Position numbers and translations under genes: made by a program. Source: Desulfobacterales bacterium (GTDB lineage: Bacteria; Desulfobacterota; Desulfobacteria; Desulfobacterales; ETH-SRB1). From it: a stretch of 5,793 bases of DNA. Below, in pieces: positions 5,771 through 5,793 of the stretch. How positions within the stretch are numbered: position 1 is the stretch's first letter; each line of letters opens with the position of its first letter. The notes beneath the pieces are model-generated. The model was not told the DNA's origin. It saw nothing but the letters and a program-made list of their open reading frames with translations, and searched no databases. The stretch covers positions 1 to 5,793 of the forward strand of contig JASEIZ010000143.1 of the NCBI GenBank assembly GCA_030017395.1, given 5' to 3'.

Positions 5771-5793
5771 CATGCCGGACTTGATCCGGCATC
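5771..5793. repeat. REP-like palindromic repeat at the window edge
   Basis: Perfect 8-bp stem ATGCCGGA / TCCGGCAT (5772-5779 with 5785-5792) around a 5-nt loop, GC-rich in AT-rich surroundings. Palindromes with this CATGCCGGACTTGATCCGG core are common dispersed repeats in proteobacterial intergenic DNA (recalled). The stretch at about 5741-5770 next to it (rich in TACGAG / GATGAACTCG) may belong to the same dispersed unit. The element may continue beyond the window. Confidence 0.75.

Overview
The window looks like a chromosomal stretch from a Gram-negative bacterium, most probably a Desulfobacterota (Deltaproteobacteria, Desulfobacterales-like) genome. That placement is inferred from the style of the genes, the AT-rich spacers and the GC-rich palindromic repeats in them, and cannot be proved from this sequence. 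Every gene I can support lies on the minus strand, so transcription runs from high to low coordinates.

Right part (about 5793 to 4725): a REP-like palindrome at the window edge, then a ParB-type nucleoid/DNA-binding protein with an altered ParB signature box (5675 to 4725). The reading frame stays open upstream into the palindrome, so an automatic start at 5792 would be wrong.

Intergenic region (4724 to 4325, 400 bp): AT-rich and unusually structured. It holds a GC-rich hairpin, a 28-bp inverted repeat (26 of 28 positions matching) whose arms lie 253 bp apart, a plausible sigma-70 promoter, a 27-bp nested palindrome at the predicted transcription start (a likely operator), and a 17-codon leader ORF with an 11-nt perfect Shine-Dalgarno match.

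Operon (4324 to 1, continuing off the left edge): a 591-aa sodium:solute symporter; a 28-aa single-span membrane miniprotein; a 123-aa stand-alone response regulator; and a large membrane protein with HAMP, PAS and histidine-kinase-like regions fused to a DnaQ-type 3'-5' exonuclease. The last gene has 684 codons in the window and is cut by the left edge, so its C-terminus is missing. Gaps are 15 nt, 22 nt and a 1-base TAATG overlap, which argues for one transcription unit.

Working model (inference): the symporter imports a small solute, perhaps a short-chain organic acid, and its activity or substrate is sensed by the associated signalling proteins. The arrangement recalls the CrbS/CrbR systems and the acetate-permease neighbourhoods of gamma-proteobacteria, where a symporter, a response regulator and a DnaQ-like nuclease also cluster. 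Here the kinase-like module has lost the phosphoacceptor histidine and the ATP-binding glycine boxes, while the response regulator keeps its phosphorylation aspartate, so the signalling logic is not obvious. This pseudokinase-exonuclease fusion, with the miniprotein between transporter and regulator, is the part most worth following up.
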